Assembly (NCBI GenBank): GCA_009837395.1
Contig: VXTP01000006.1
Location: 285,065 to 349,064 of the forward strand
Length of the DNA stretch: 64,000 bases
Origin: Gemmatimonadota bacterium
GTDB lineage: Bacteria > JAAXHH01
Direction of reading: 5' to 3'
The stretch's first letter is position 1. Each line of letters begins with the position of its first letter. Under the pieces are notes generated by a model. The model saw only the letters and a list, made by a program, of their open reading frames with translations. It searched no databases and was not told where the DNA came from. Made by a program: the position numbers and the translations under genes. This document shows, one piece after another, positions 7,692 through 16,508 of the stretch.

Positions 7692-8813
7692 TCAGGCAGG
7701 GCGGTTTTCCATGGGTATGTACCGCGCTTCGGTCGGTCCGGTATACTCGCCTACCGGGCGGATGATCCGGTTGTCGGCGTACTGTTCGAGGAGATGGGCG
7801 GTCCAGCCTGTGATCCGGCTGCAGGCGAAAACGGGCGTGAACAACCCCGCCGGTATCCCCATGCTGGCATAGACCGATCCGGAATAGAAATCCACGTTGC
7901 AGGCGATACCCTTCAGTTCCATCATAGTCTGCTCGATCACGCGGGACATTTCATACCACTTCGGGTCGCCCGCTTTACTGCCCAGTTCCTCCGAGAGGCG
8001 GCGCAGGTGCGTCGCCCGGGGATCTTCCGTCTTGTAGACGCGGTGGCCGAATCCGGGGATTTTCTCCCTGGCGGCCAGTTTCTCTCTGACGTAGTCCGCG
8101 GCCAGGGAGATCTCCCCGATCTCGTTGAGCATGTCCATTACGTCCTTGTTGGCGCCGCCGTGCAGCGGTCCCTTGAGCGTGCCGACGGCCGACGTGACCG
8201 CAGAATGCATGTCCGAGAGCGTGGCCGCGGTGACCCGGGCGGCGAAGGTCGACGCGTTCAGTTCGTGGTCGGCATGCAGGATCAGGGCGACGTCGAAGGC
8301 CTTCGCGTGCTCGGGGTCCGGTGTCGTGCCGTTCAGCATGTAAAGGAAATTCGCGGCGTGGCCCAGGGACGGATTCGGTGCGATAGGATCGCCGCCGCTG
8401 GAGATCCGTTGCCAGGCGGCGGTAACGGACGCGAACTGGGCGGTCAACCGGACGGCTTTGCGCAGATTCGCTTCGTGGGTGTGGTTCGCCGCGTCCGGGT
8501 CGTAGGCGGACAGGAACGACACGGCCGAACGGAGCACGTCCATGGGCGCCGTGCGGCGCGGGAGTACCCGCAGTAAGTCCAGGACTGCTGCAGGCAAAGT
8601 CCTGCCGGCGAGGAGCTGCTCGTTGAGTTCCGCCAGCCTGTCCGATCCCGGCAGGTCGCCGTGCCACAGCAGGTAGGCCGTTTCCTCGAAACTGGAATGG
8701 GCGGCGAGGTCGTGAATGTCGTGGCCCCGGTAGAGCATTCTGCCCTGCTGGCCATCGATGAAACAGACGGCCGTCTGTGCGGCTACGACGCCTTCAAGGC
8801 CTGGATTGACCAT
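7692..8813 (-). CDS. Citrate synthase (short type)
   Basis: Condenses acetyl-CoA with oxaloacetate in the TCA cycle, or propionyl-CoA if it is a 2-methylcitrate synthase. The protein is 373 residues from ATG 8813. An open stretch upstream to 8972 contains a promoter and is not expected to be translated. Catalytic residues are visible: His in LKGPLHGGANKDV, His in PGFGHRVYKTEDPR and Asp in VDFYSGSVYASMG. The length fits the dimeric Gram-positive/archaeal class rather than the hexameric Gram-negative one. GLEGVVAAQTAVCFIDG near the N-terminus and YRGHDIHDLA are family-typical. No prpB or prpD gene is near, so citrate synthase is preferred. Confidence 0.93.
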   Translation of the reverse strand: MVNPGLEGVVAAQTAVCFIDGQQGRMLYRGHDIHDLAAHSSFEETAYLLWHGDLPGSDRLAELNEQLLAGRTLPAAVLDLLRVLPRRTAPMDVLRSAVSFLSAYDPDAANHTHEANLRKAVRLTAQFASVTAAWQRISSGGDPIAPNPSLGHAANFLYMLNGTTPDPEHAKAFDVALILHADHELNASTFAARVTAATLSDMHSAVTSAVGTLKGPLHGGANKDVMDMLNEIGEISLAADYVREKLAAREKIPGFGHRVYKTEDPRATHLRRLSEELGSKAGDPKWYEMSRVIEQTMMELKGIACNVDFYSGSVYASMGIPAGLFTPVFACSRITGWTAHLLEQYADNRIIRPVGEYTGPTEARYIPMENRPA

Positions 8814-8853
8814 TCCGTTGCTACCCCGGTGGATACGGTTTTGTGCCGTGGAC

Positions 8854-8882
8854 AGAATAGAGATGCGCCCCCCGGGTGTCAA
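8854..8882 (-). promoter_or_regulatory. Sigma-70 promoter of the citrate synthase gene
   Basis: Read on the minus strand, TTGACA (8877-8882) and TATTCT (8854-8859) are separated by exactly 17 bases. Transcription would begin near 8847, about 34 bases before the ATG at 8813. This also argues that the longer open frame upstream of 8813 is not coding. Confidence 0.6.
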
Positions 8883-9008
8883 GGTGTTTTTGGTCCGGAT
8901 TCCGCCGCCGGGAAGGGCGTCTCCGTCGGTTTTTTGTTTGTCGATGAAGCCCCCCGTATTTATCTTATACACCTTCGATTTTCCGGGCCGATTTCACGGA
9001 GCAACGCG

Positions 9009-9428
9009 ATGCCGACACCGCTGAATTCAGACACGGTCACCCATGGCATACGGGTCCAGGTATTCCCGGGCTATCTGCCCGATCATTCCGATCCAGGCCA
9101 GAGCCAGTACGTGTTCGCTTATCGTATCGTCATCACCAATGACAGCGAGCGGTGGGTAAAGCTGATCAACCGTCACTGGGTCATCATCAACGCCGACGGC
9201 AAGCGCAGCGAAGTCAGAGGTCCGGGCGTCGTCGGACTGCAGCCCGAACTCGAGCCCGGAGAAAATCACGAATACCAGAGCCTCTGCCCCCTGGACACGG
9301 AATGGGGCACCATGGAAGGCGAATATGAAATGCAGGACGCGGACGGCCGTCACTTCGAAGTGGAGATCGGCCGGTTCTATCTCGCGATATCTTCGGACGA
9401 AAAGGTGGAGTCATGGCAAAAAAACTGA
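9009..9428 (+). CDS. apaG: ApaG-domain protein
   Basis: A 139-residue ApaG family protein (the E. coli name derives from effects on Ap4A and Co2+ resistance). The fold is an immunoglobulin-like beta-sandwich whose exact biochemical role is unsettled. Family blocks are [26 protein letters not shown], abbreviated here to its first part [11 protein letters not shown], then [35 protein letters not shown] and a terminal EIGRFYLA. The ATG at 9009 follows CGGAG. The 3' end overlaps proS by 16 bases, so the two are translationally linked. Nothing in the sequence explains the pairing. Confidence 0.92.
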   Translation: MPTPLNSDTVTHGIRVQVFPGYLPDHSDPGQSQYVFAYRIVITNDSERWVKLINRHWVIINADGKRSEVRGPGVVGLQPELEPGENHEYQSLCPLDTEWGTMEGEYEMQDADGRHFEVEIGRFYLAISSDEKVESWQKN

Positions 9429-10840
9429 CCGCGCAGGCGGAGGATTTTTCGGCCTGGTACAATGAAGTGATCGCGAAAGCCGAACTGGCCGACAACGCGC
9501 CGACCCGCGGCTGCATGGTCATCCGGCCATACGGTTTCGCGCTCTGGGAAAACATGGTGGCGGTGCTGGACCGGATGTTCAAGGACACCGGACACGTAAA
9601 CGCCTATTTCCCCCTGTTGATTCCCGACAGCTTCTTCCAGAAAGAAGCGGAGCACGTGGAGGGATTCTCGCCCGAATGCGCCGTGGTTACGCACGGCGGG
9701 GGCAAGAAGCTCGAAGAAAGCCTCATGGTCCGCCCGACCTCCGAGACCATCATTGCGGACATGTACGCCAGGTGGATCCAGTCCTATCGCGACCTGCCGC
9801 TGCTGATCAACCAGTGGGCCAATGTCTTCCGGTGGGAACTGCGGCCGAGAGCCTTCCTGCGGACGACTGAATTTCTCTGGCAGGAAGGCCACACGGCCCA
9901 CGCCACGGCGGCGGAGGCCGAGGAGGAGACCCTGCGCATCCTGGACATCTACCGAACCTTCGCGGAAGACTACATGGCGATTCCGGTGCTGTACGGTCCG
10001 AAAACCGACGCCGAAAAGTTCCCCGGCGCGCTGCAGACCTACGCCATCGAAGGCATGATGAAGGACGGCAAGGCCCTGCAGATGGGCACTTCGCACGACC
10101 TGGGGCAGAACTTCTCCCGGGCCTTCAACATCGATTTTCAGACGCGGGACGGGTCGCGCGAGCACGTCTACCAGACGAGTTGGGGCATGAGCACCCGGAC
10201 CGTCGGCGCCATCATCATGGCCCATGGCGACGACAGGGGGCTGGTACTGCCTCCCCGCCTGGCGCCACACCAGGTCGTCGTCATCCCCATCGCGAAGTCC
10301 GACGAGGAGCAGGCCGTCGTACAGGAAGCCGTCGACAAGCTGGTTGCGTCGCTGGAAGGCGTGCGGGTGAAGGTGGACGACCGCGAGCAGTTCGGCCTGG
10401 GCTGGAAGTTCACCGAATGGGAAACGAAGGGCGTGCCGCTGCGCGTGGAGCTCGGTCCGCGGGATATCGCGTCCGGCCAGGCGGTGGTTGTGCGCAGAGA
10501 TACGGGGGAGAAGGAATTCGTTTCCCTCGAGACCCTGGGCAAGCGGGTCGGGGACCTGCTTGAGACCGTGCAACGGGATATGTTCGAGCGCGCCCTGGAG
10601 TTTCGCGAAGCCCGATCCCGGGAGATCCGGGACCGGGAATCCTTCATGTCGGCCGCGAACGGCGACGGCGGGTTCATCCTCGCGCACTGGTGCGGCGATC
10701 CGGCGTGCGAAGCCGCGATCAAGGACGAAACCCGGAACACGATCCGGTGCGTCCCCATGGACTGGGAGGCCGATCCGGGCACCTGCGCGTATTGCGGGGG
10801 GGCGTCGGAACGAAAGGTCGTCTACGCCCAGGCCTACTGA
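9413..10840 (+). CDS. proS: Prolyl-tRNA synthetase (ProS type 3, archaeal/eukaryal-like)
   Basis: Charges tRNA-Pro with proline in the cytoplasm. It is 475 residues with no editing insertion, which identifies the short ProS class rather than the E. coli type. Visible class II features are [16 protein letters not shown], the motif 2 block [27 protein letters not shown], and [14 protein letters not shown] leading to the motif 3 region. The middle anticodon-binding domain follows ([10 protein letters not shown] onward). The C-terminal zinc-binding domain carries cysteines in [14 protein letters not shown] and CAYCGG and ends in the conserved Tyr. The start overlaps apaG. The stop overlaps by 7 bases the stop region of the convergent FAD oxidoreductase gene. 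Confidence 0.95.
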   Translation: MAKKLTAQAEDFSAWYNEVIAKAELADNAPTRGCMVIRPYGFALWENMVAVLDRMFKDTGHVNAYFPLLIPDSFFQKEAEHVEGFSPECAVVTHGGGKKLEESLMVRPTSETIIADMYARWIQSYRDLPLLINQWANVFRWELRPRAFLRTTEFLWQEGHTAHATAAEAEEETLRILDIYRTFAEDYMAIPVLYGPKTDAEKFPGALQTYAIEGMMKDGKALQMGTSHDLGQNFSRAFNIDFQTRDGSREHVYQTSWGMSTRTVGAIIMAHGDDRGLVLPPRLAPHQVVVIPIAKSDEEQAVVQEAVDKLVASLEGVRVKVDDREQFGLGWKFTEWETKGVPLRVELGPRDIASGQAVVVRRDTGEKEFVSLETLGKRVGDLLETVQRDMFERALEFREARSREIRDRESFMSAANGDGGFILAHWCGDPACEAAIKDETRNTIRCVPMDWEADPGTCAYCGGASERKVVYAQAY

Positions 10841-12471
10841 TCCCCGTACATCCCCAGCACTTCCATCGCCGCGTTGCGCCCGTTTATGGCAATCACGCTG
10901 CCGCCCGGATGGGTGCATGCCCCGCACAGGTAGACCCCGGGCATGGGCGTCCGCGGTTCGAGCCGCCTGTCCCACATGTAGGCCGGCAGGATTTCGCCCT
11001 GGAAGATATGGCCGCCGGTCAGGCCCACCTTCTTCTCGATGTCCGGCGGACCCATGACGTCCATGTGCAGGACGACATCGGGAATGTTGCTGCAGAAGCG
11101 GCCCAGGGATGACAGGGCCAGCCTCCCCACCTCCTCCCTCCGTGAATCCCAATCGCCCTCGGAGAACGCGTAGGGGACGAACTGGGCGAAGATGCTCATG
11201 GTGTGACGGCCCGCCGGCGCCACGCTCGGGTCGTGGGCGGTATGGAAGTAGAGTTCCTCCCAGAGGCGCGGGGGTAACCGGCCGTCTGCGGCCATGGCGT
11301 GGAATTCGTGCCATTGCCGTGCGGTAAGCGGGATGTTGACCTGGCCCCGGTGGTGGTCTTCGTCCGTCCCCGGCCGGCTGGTGAAATCCGGCAATTCGGC
11401 GAGGGCCACGTTGATCTTGACGGTCGCGCCGGTATGGGGCACCGATTCCACGCGGTCCTTCCACGCCCCGTCGGCCGCGTCGCCAAGGAGTCGCAGCGTG
11501 ACCCGGGGATCGGCATTCGATACGACCGCCTTCGCTCGGACGAGTTCGCCGCCCTCCAGCTCCACGCCCTCCCCGGGCAGGATGCGGGCGACGGGCACGC
11601 CCGCGGCCACCACGGCGCCCGAGTCGCGCGCAATGTCGCACAGAATGAAGGACACCATGCCCATGCCGCCCCGCACGTACCCCCACATGCCGGGCATGCC
11701 GGCCATGGTTCCCGTGGAGTGGAAAACGTGCACGGAGGCGGTCCCGGGCTCGTAGGGGCTGGCGTTCGTCCCGATCACACCCTGGCCGGTCAGCGCCATC
11801 CGCAGCCGCTCGTCTTCGAGGTAACGCTCGACGTATTCGACCATGGACCATTCGAAGAGCAGGCCGATGGCCTCCCGGTCGCCCTTGAGACGTTCTTCGA
11901 TCTGATCCCGGGTCGGCGCCCGCCCGATCCAGATATCGTCCTCTCCCGGAGGACGCAGAGCCTCCCGTATGCGCCGCATGGGCGCGTACATGGCCTCGAA
12001 GCCTTTGACGTCCCGGGGCGACAGGCGGCCGATCTCCTCCCGGCAGCGGTCGTCGTCCTCCCACAACTGTACGCTCGACCCGTCCTCGAAGGGTACGAAC
12101 ATGCCCGCTTCCGCCGGCGTCCATCGATAGCCGTAGCGTGCGAAATCCAATTCCTCGATCACCAGGGGATGGAGCAGGCCGGCGAGGTAGGCGCAGGGCG
12201 ACACGCGGTATCCCGGCCAGGTCTCTTCGAGCGTGCAGGCGCCGCCCACGCTTTCCCGGGCTTCCAGGACCAGCACCCGTTTCCCGGCACGGGCGAGGTA
12301 GGCCGCGCAGGCCAGGCCGTTGTGGCCGGCGCCCACGACGACCGCGTCCCAGTCGCGTCCCGCGAGCGAGGACACGGGTTCTGGCAGGCCGATTCGGCCC
12401 AGCGTGTCGCGGCAGGACCCGTCCGGTGCGGATGTCATGACAGGCGTGGCCTGGATGCGGGTGGTTTTCAT
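10834..12471 (-). CDS. PYROXD2-like NAD(P)/FAD-dependent oxidoreductase (phytoene-desaturase superfamily)
   Basis: A 545-residue flavoprotein. An N-terminal Rossmann motif [17 protein letters not shown] followed by [14 protein letters not shown] binds FAD. The internal block [20 protein letters not shown] and the C-terminal [15 protein letters not shown] are typical of the PYROXD2/phytoene desaturase-like family, whose bacterial substrates are mostly unknown. It follows the Gfo/Idh/MocA gene by 24 bases and ends the ECF-transporter operon, so it may act on an imported or derived small molecule. The start at 12471 has a poor ribosome site; ATG 12438 is an alternative. A carotenoid role is possible but no phytoene synthase is nearby. 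Confidence 0.85.
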   Translation of the reverse strand: MKTTRIQATPVMTSAPDGSCRDTLGRIGLPEPVSSLAGRDWDAVVVGAGHNGLACAAYLARAGKRVLVLEARESVGGACTLEETWPGYRVSPCAYLAGLLHPLVIEELDFARYGYRWTPAEAGMFVPFEDGSSVQLWEDDDRCREEIGRLSPRDVKGFEAMYAPMRRIREALRPPGEDDIWIGRAPTRDQIEERLKGDREAIGLLFEWSMVEYVERYLEDERLRMALTGQGVIGTNASPYEPGTASVHVFHSTGTMAGMPGMWGYVRGGMGMVSFILCDIARDSGAVVAAGVPVARILPGEGVELEGGELVRAKAVVSNADPRVTLRLLGDAADGAWKDRVESVPHTGATVKINVALAELPDFTSRPGTDEDHHRGQVNIPLTARQWHEFHAMAADGRLPPRLWEELYFHTAHDPSVAPAGRHTMSIFAQFVPYAFSEGDWDSRREEVGRLALSSLGRFCSNIPDVVLHMDVMGPPDIEKKVGLTGGHIFQGEILPAYMWDRRLEPRTPMPGVYLCGACTHPGGSVIAINGRNAAMEVLGMYGDQ

Positions 12472-12495
12472 GGCGGATCTCTGCCGGCGTCCTTC

Positions 12496-13614
12496 CTAAA
12501 TCAGGTTCGGCAACAACGGGTGGTCCCGGTTGTCCAGCGGCAGGGCGATGCGGCTTTCCGCCAGGTGGGCGGCAAAGACGCCGTGGATCATCTCAAGCGC
12601 CCAGCGTCCGTCGTAACCGCTGTTCACCGGCCTGCGTCCGTCCCGCCTCGCCTCGAACACGTCGCGGACGATGGCGGCGTTGGCCGCAGCCTGAAGCGCG
12701 CTCATTGAAGGCTGCTCGGGAGGCGCAAGCTCGAGGGCTTCCGCGGTAACGTCGCGAACCGCCGCGTCGTCGTCCGGATGCCAGACCGGGGATTCGTATA
12801 TCCTGATCTGCTGGGAACCTTCATGGACGGTCATGATGCCCTCCGACCCGTACACCCACATCCCGTACCGCCGGGGGTGAGGAGCCTGGTTGCGGCGCGT
12901 TTCGAAAGTGGCCGTCACGCCGTGGCCGAAACCGTACATCGCGTGGACGGCGTCGCCCGCGATGAGGCCCAGTTCCTCCGGACCTTCCTCGGCGTCTTCC
13001 AGGGTCGCCGGCCGGCCGCCGGTCATGGTCACTGACGCCTGCACCCAGGCGGGGTTTCTGCCCAGGAGGAACCGGAGCATATCGAAAAGGTGGGTGCCCA
13101 GCACCATGAGGTCCTCGCCGCCTCCGCGATGATCTTCCTTGCCGTTCATGCGGACGTGGAGAATATCCCCGATGGCGCCGTCGGCGAGCAGTTGACGGGC
13201 GTGCCACGCAGCCGCGTGCATGCGGCCCTGGTGGGCGATGCCCATCATCACCCCGGCCTTCTCGCAGGCTTCGATCATGGCGTCGGCCTCGGACAGCGTG
13301 CGGGCCATGGGCTTCTCGAGGAAGATGCACGCGCCCGCTTCCGCCACGGCCAGGGTCATCGCGGCGTGCTGGTCGAGCCAGCGGGGACAGATGCTGACGA
13401 TGTCGAACCACTCGTTGCGCAGCATCTCCCGGTAGTCCGTATACAGGTTCCGCACGCCCAGCCGCCGGCCCGCTTCCCGCAGGCCGTCCGGATCGTCGTC
13501 GGCCACGGCGATGATGTCCACGTCATCCATTCCGAGATACACCGTGTCCAGGCCATGGCCGTAGTTGCCCCGGCCGGTGCGTCCAATGACCCCCGCCCTG
13601 TATCGTCGGTCCAT
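12496..13614 (-). CDS. Gfo/Idh/MocA family oxidoreductase
   Basis: A 372-residue NAD(P)-dependent dehydrogenase, probably acting on a sugar, inositol or related polyol. The N-terminal Rossmann motif is GVIGRTGRGNYGHG, and the family motif EKP occurs in FLEKPMART. The downstream block GIAHQGRMHAAAWHARQLL contains the usual His region of the catalytic domain. ATG 13614 is chosen because GGAGGAG precedes it at proper distance; an upstream in-frame ATG at 13674 would overlap ecfT. It lies between the ECF transporter genes and the PYROXD2-like gene, all leftward and close, suggesting one operon. Confidence 0.9.
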   Translation of the reverse strand: MDRRYRAGVIGRTGRGNYGHGLDTVYLGMDDVDIIAVADDDPDGLREAGRRLGVRNLYTDYREMLRNEWFDIVSICPRWLDQHAAMTLAVAEAGACIFLEKPMARTLSEADAMIEACEKAGVMMGIAHQGRMHAAAWHARQLLADGAIGDILHVRMNGKEDHRGGGEDLMVLGTHLFDMLRFLLGRNPAWVQASVTMTGGRPATLEDAEEGPEELGLIAGDAVHAMYGFGHGVTATFETRRNQAPHPRRYGMWVYGSEGIMTVHEGSQQIRIYESPVWHPDDDAAVRDVTAEALELAPPEQPSMSALQAAANAAIVRDVFEARRDGRRPVNSGYDGRWALEMIHGVFAAHLAESRIALPLDNRDHPLLPNLI

Positions 13615-13670
13615 TCGATGCTCCTCCGGTATGAGCAGCGCTCCTCCGGAAGCCTTTCCCTGTGGATCGC

Positions 13671-14426
13671 TCACGGGACCGGCATCAGCCAGCCCGCGAT
13701 ATTCAGGATCACCAGCAACCCCAGAATCGCATAGTCACGCCAGACGAAAGGAAAAGCAAGGTACTCCGTTCTCCTGCCCCGCATGCCGAAACCCTTGGAT
13801 TCGAGGGCCATGGAGAGCAGGTCGGTGTCCCGGATCGCGTACACGAATATGGGCACCAGCAGCGGCACGTACTTGCGGGCCCGCTGCAATACGTTCCCGC
13901 TCTTGAGATCGAGGCCCCGTGCCTGCTGGGCCTGGACGACCGTGCCGATACGCGTAAAAAACAGGGGAACGAGCCGAAAGGCAAGGGAGAGCGCGAAACT
14001 AACGGCGAAGGGCAGCCCGATGGCCCGGAGTCCGTAGGCGAATTCCTCCACTTTCGTGCAGGAAACGAAGACCATGCCGGAAACGAGCATCGCCTCGAGC
14101 CTGAATCCCATGGCGAACCCGAACCGAATGGACTCCGTCGAGAGCGTGAACAGGCCAAAGGACCAGAACGGATCGCCGATGCGGCGGAACAGCGACCAGG
14201 ACACGACGCTGAACACGAGCACGGTGATCATGAGCGGCAGGATCCGGCGGAGGTTTCTGAACGCGCCGGCCGAACGCGCCAGCAACAGGACGCCTGCCAG
14301 GATGACCAGCTGGTACCAGGGCGACTGGAAGGCCACCGTGAGGATCAGCAACAGGGCCAGTCCCACGATCTTTGTCGAGGGATGGAGCCGATGCAGCAGG
14401 GAATCTGAGGGTATGTAGAGCACCAT
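13671..14426 (-). CDS. ecfT: Energy-coupling factor transporter transmembrane protein EcfT
   Basis: The T subunit of an ECF-type vitamin or metal importer, joining the ATPases to a substrate-binding S subunit. It has 251 residues from ATG 14426, where family similarity begins (MVLYIPSDSLLHRLHPSTKI). About five to six hydrophobic helices are seen. The cytoplasmic coupling region shows QAQQARGLD and ALESKGFGMRGR, matching the paired arginine-containing motifs of EcfT. It is 13 bases downstream of the ATPase gene. No S subunit is adjacent; BioY at 52.6 kb is the only one in the window. A group II (shared) ECF module is therefore likely. Confidence 0.9.
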   Translation of the reverse strand: MVLYIPSDSLLHRLHPSTKIVGLALLLILTVAFQSPWYQLVILAGVLLLARSAGAFRNLRRILPLMITVLVFSVVSWSLFRRIGDPFWSFGLFTLSTESIRFGFAMGFRLEAMLVSGMVFVSCTKVEEFAYGLRAIGLPFAVSFALSLAFRLVPLFFTRIGTVVQAQQARGLDLKSGNVLQRARKYVPLLVPIFVYAIRDTDLLSMALESKGFGMRGRRTEYLAFPFVWRDYAILGLLVILNIAGWLMPVP

Positions 14427-14439
14427 GGGCGGTCCGGGG

Positions 14440-16179
14440 TTATTCCTCCACGCGTTCCAGGCAGTGGGCAATCTCTTGGACGGAACGTGCCACGAGTCCG
14501 AATTCATAGCCGAGACGGACGGCCTCGGGCGCCTCCAGGTACAGCGATTCCAGTAATTCGGGATTGCTGAAACACGTCCGCACGTCTCCGTCCTGGACAA
14601 CGCGTCCGCCCGACATGATGATACACCGGTCGGCGTATTCGGCAACGACCCACATGGAATGGGTGATCATGACCACGGTACGGCCGGATTCGTTGAGCCG
14701 CCGGACCAGGTTCAGTATGGCGACCTGTCCGTGGTAATCCAGCCCGGTGGTCGGTTCGTCCAGGACGAGAATCCCAGGGTCCGTGGCCAGTACAGACGCC
14801 ACGGCGAGTTGCTGCCTCTCTCCCCGGGTCAGGTTGAAGGGGTCCTCGAGATCCCGGCCGGACAGGCCGGTCTCGGCCAGGGCCGCGTCCACTTTCTCCC
14901 CGACCTCTTCTTCGGAGAACCCGTAGTTCCGAGCGCCGAAGGCGACTTCGTCCCGCACGGTATTAGCGAAGATCTGATGGTCCGGATTCTGGAATACGTA
15001 TCCGACGCGCCGTCCCAGTTCGGGCAGGGTCCAGTCGGTGATGGACTTGCCCAGGACCCGGACCTCGCCCTCCGTCGGGGCGTGCAGTCCGTTGAGATGC
15101 TTGGCGAGCGTGGTCTTGCCGCAGCCGTTCTGTCCCACCAGCGCGACGAATTCGCCGGCCGCGATGTCCAGGCTGACCCCGTCCACGGCCGGCGGAGCTT
15201 CGCCGTATCTGAAGACCAGGTTTTTGATGTGCACGACGGACTGGCGCGAATCATCCAATGGTTCGTGCGGCGGTTCACCCGGTGGATCACACGGCGGTTC
15301 ACGCCGGCGCGCGCCTTCCAGGCTCTCCTGGGCAGACTTCTTGACGCGCCATCCGGCCGAACGGATTCGGGCCGCCGCGTCCTCTATGGTCAGGGCATCG
15401 GTCTCCAGGCCCAGTTCGGAAAGCAGCACCGTGGTCTGGAGCGGCCGGACGCCATGCCGTTCCACGTTCCGGGGATCGGCCAGGATCTCACCGGGCGGCC
15501 CCTCTTGGACGATACGCCCCTCGTGCATCAACAGGATCCTGTCCGCGCTCAGGACGTGTTCGGTCTCGTGCTCCACCAGGATGATGCCCTCGATCTCGTT
15601 CCGCAGGACCTGGGCGAGCGTGAAGATGTCGCGCTTGCCGACGGGGTCCAGGTCGGTCGTCGGTTCGTCCATGACGACCACCGAGGGACTGCCCGCAAGC
15701 ACCGAGGCGATGGCCAGCCGCTGCTTCTCGCCTCCCGACAGGCTGGCGGGGTCCCGCTGTTCGAAGCCCGACAGCCCGACCCGATTCAGCGCCCGGTCGA
15801 CGCGGGTTTTCATCCGATCGCGGTCCACGGCGAAGTTCTCGAGCGCGAAAGCCGTCTCGAGTTCCACGTTGGTGGAGAACAGCTGCGCCTCGAAGTCCTG
15901 GAATACCAGGCCGACGATCCGTGCCAGTTCGTAGACCTGGGGCCGTTCGGAATCCCGGTGCCCGGCTACCTGCAGGCTTCCCTCGAGCCTGCCCTTTGTA
16001 AAGGAGGGGATTAACCCGTTCAGGCAGCGGCACAGGGTGGACTTGCCCGCGCCGGTCTCGCCGACGATTACGGTGAATTCACCGCGGCGATGCCGGTAGT
16101 CGATCTGATCGAGCGCGGGCTTCGGGGCGTCGCGGTAGGTGAACGCGAGGTCGCTGAGCGTGAGGATCGGCTGGTTCAA
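14440..16179 (-). CDS. ECF transporter ATPase, fused EcfA1-EcfA2
   Basis: A 579-residue protein with two ABC ATPase domains in one chain, powering the ECF importer. Domain 1 (about 1-240) has Walker A GETGAGKS, signature LSGGEKQR and Walker B VVVMDEPTTDLDP. Domain 2 (about 325-560) has GQNGCGKT, an altered signature LTRGERQQ and ILVLDEPTTGLDY. The domains are joined by a proline- and glutamate-rich linker (REPPCDPPGEPPHEP) encoded by imperfect repeats. Both domains retain H-loop histidines (LVEHETEH, MITHSMW). The reading frame starts with TTG and has no strong ribosome site. It is the first gene of the leftward operon with ecfT. Confidence 0.92.
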   Translation of the reverse strand: MNQPILTLSDLAFTYRDAPKPALDQIDYRHRRGEFTVIVGETGAGKSTLCRCLNGLIPSFTKGRLEGSLQVAGHRDSERPQVYELARIVGLVFQDFEAQLFSTNVELETAFALENFAVDRDRMKTRVDRALNRVGLSGFEQRDPASLSGGEKQRLAIASVLAGSPSVVVMDEPTTDLDPVGKRDIFTLAQVLRNEIEGIILVEHETEHVLSADRILLMHEGRIVQEGPPGEILADPRNVERHGVRPLQTTVLLSELGLETDALTIEDAAARIRSAGWRVKKSAQESLEGARRREPPCDPPGEPPHEPLDDSRQSVVHIKNLVFRYGEAPPAVDGVSLDIAAGEFVALVGQNGCGKTTLAKHLNGLHAPTEGEVRVLGKSITDWTLPELGRRVGYVFQNPDHQIFANTVRDEVAFGARNYGFSEEEVGEKVDAALAETGLSGRDLEDPFNLTRGERQQLAVASVLATDPGILVLDEPTTGLDYHGQVAILNLVRRLNESGRTVVMITHSMWVVAEYADRCIIMSGGRVVQDGDVRTCFSNPELLESLYLEAPEAVRLGYEFGLVARSVQEIAHCLERVEE

Positions 16180-16403
16180 GAGACTTGATTCATGGAGGGA
16201 TTACACCCTAATTTACAGTGGATGAAGAACGCGAACAGGTTAGTGATTAGTCCTCCGTTTGTCAATTTTGGTTTTCCATCAATCACATCTGCACAATGGA
16301 AAAACGTTCAATTTGTTAATGAATAAGGTTGCTGTGGTCGTTAAGATGGATATGAATCTGGCCTCTTTTGAATATTCACAGTATAGTAAGTATGTATTCC
16401 TTC

Positions 16404-16431
16404 AGATTGTGTTAGATAGATTGTGTTAGAC
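16404..16431 (+). repeat. 14-bp direct tandem repeat upstream of RND operon
   Basis: Two adjacent copies of AGATTGTGTTAGAT/C differ only at the last base. Placed 78-105 bases before the outer-membrane-factor start and directly before an inverted repeat, it looks like a regulator binding site. Confidence 0.55.
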
Positions 16432-16444
16432 TATTTCGATAGTC
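16429..16444 (+). promoter_or_regulatory. TTCG-loop inverted repeat upstream of RND operon
   Basis: GACTAT-TTCG-ATAGTC is a perfect 6-bp stem around a TTCG loop, 65 bases before the RND outer-membrane-factor start. It could be an operator for a pump repressor or a leader-RNA hairpin. No T-tract follows, so a terminator is unlikely. Confidence 0.45.
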
Positions 16445-16508
16445 AAAGACCGGATCTGCAAGTAATGTGTTAAGAACAGTGGATCACGGTCTCGATCATG
16501 GAATCGAC

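Larger units (their letters stand above)
16180..16508. other. Non-coding AT-rich regulatory region between divergent ECF and RND operons
   Basis: These 329 bases contain no credible gene and are much richer in A and T than the neighbours. They separate the leftward ECF operon from the rightward RND pump genes and should hold both promoters. Visible elements are a palindromic GAATATTC near 16370, a 14-base tandem repeat and a TTCG-capped inverted repeat close to the pump start. No single promoter match is convincing enough to call. Confidence 0.6.

Noticed and set aside
8814..8972. N-terminal extension of citrate synthase
   Set aside because: The segment contains the likely promoter and has no similarity to citrate synthase; ATG 8813 begins the family match.
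9377..12124. Very long open frame on the minus strand across proS
   Set aside because: It is antisense to a clear prolyl-tRNA synthetase and out of frame with the PYROXD2-like gene. High-GC DNA commonly leaves such frames open.
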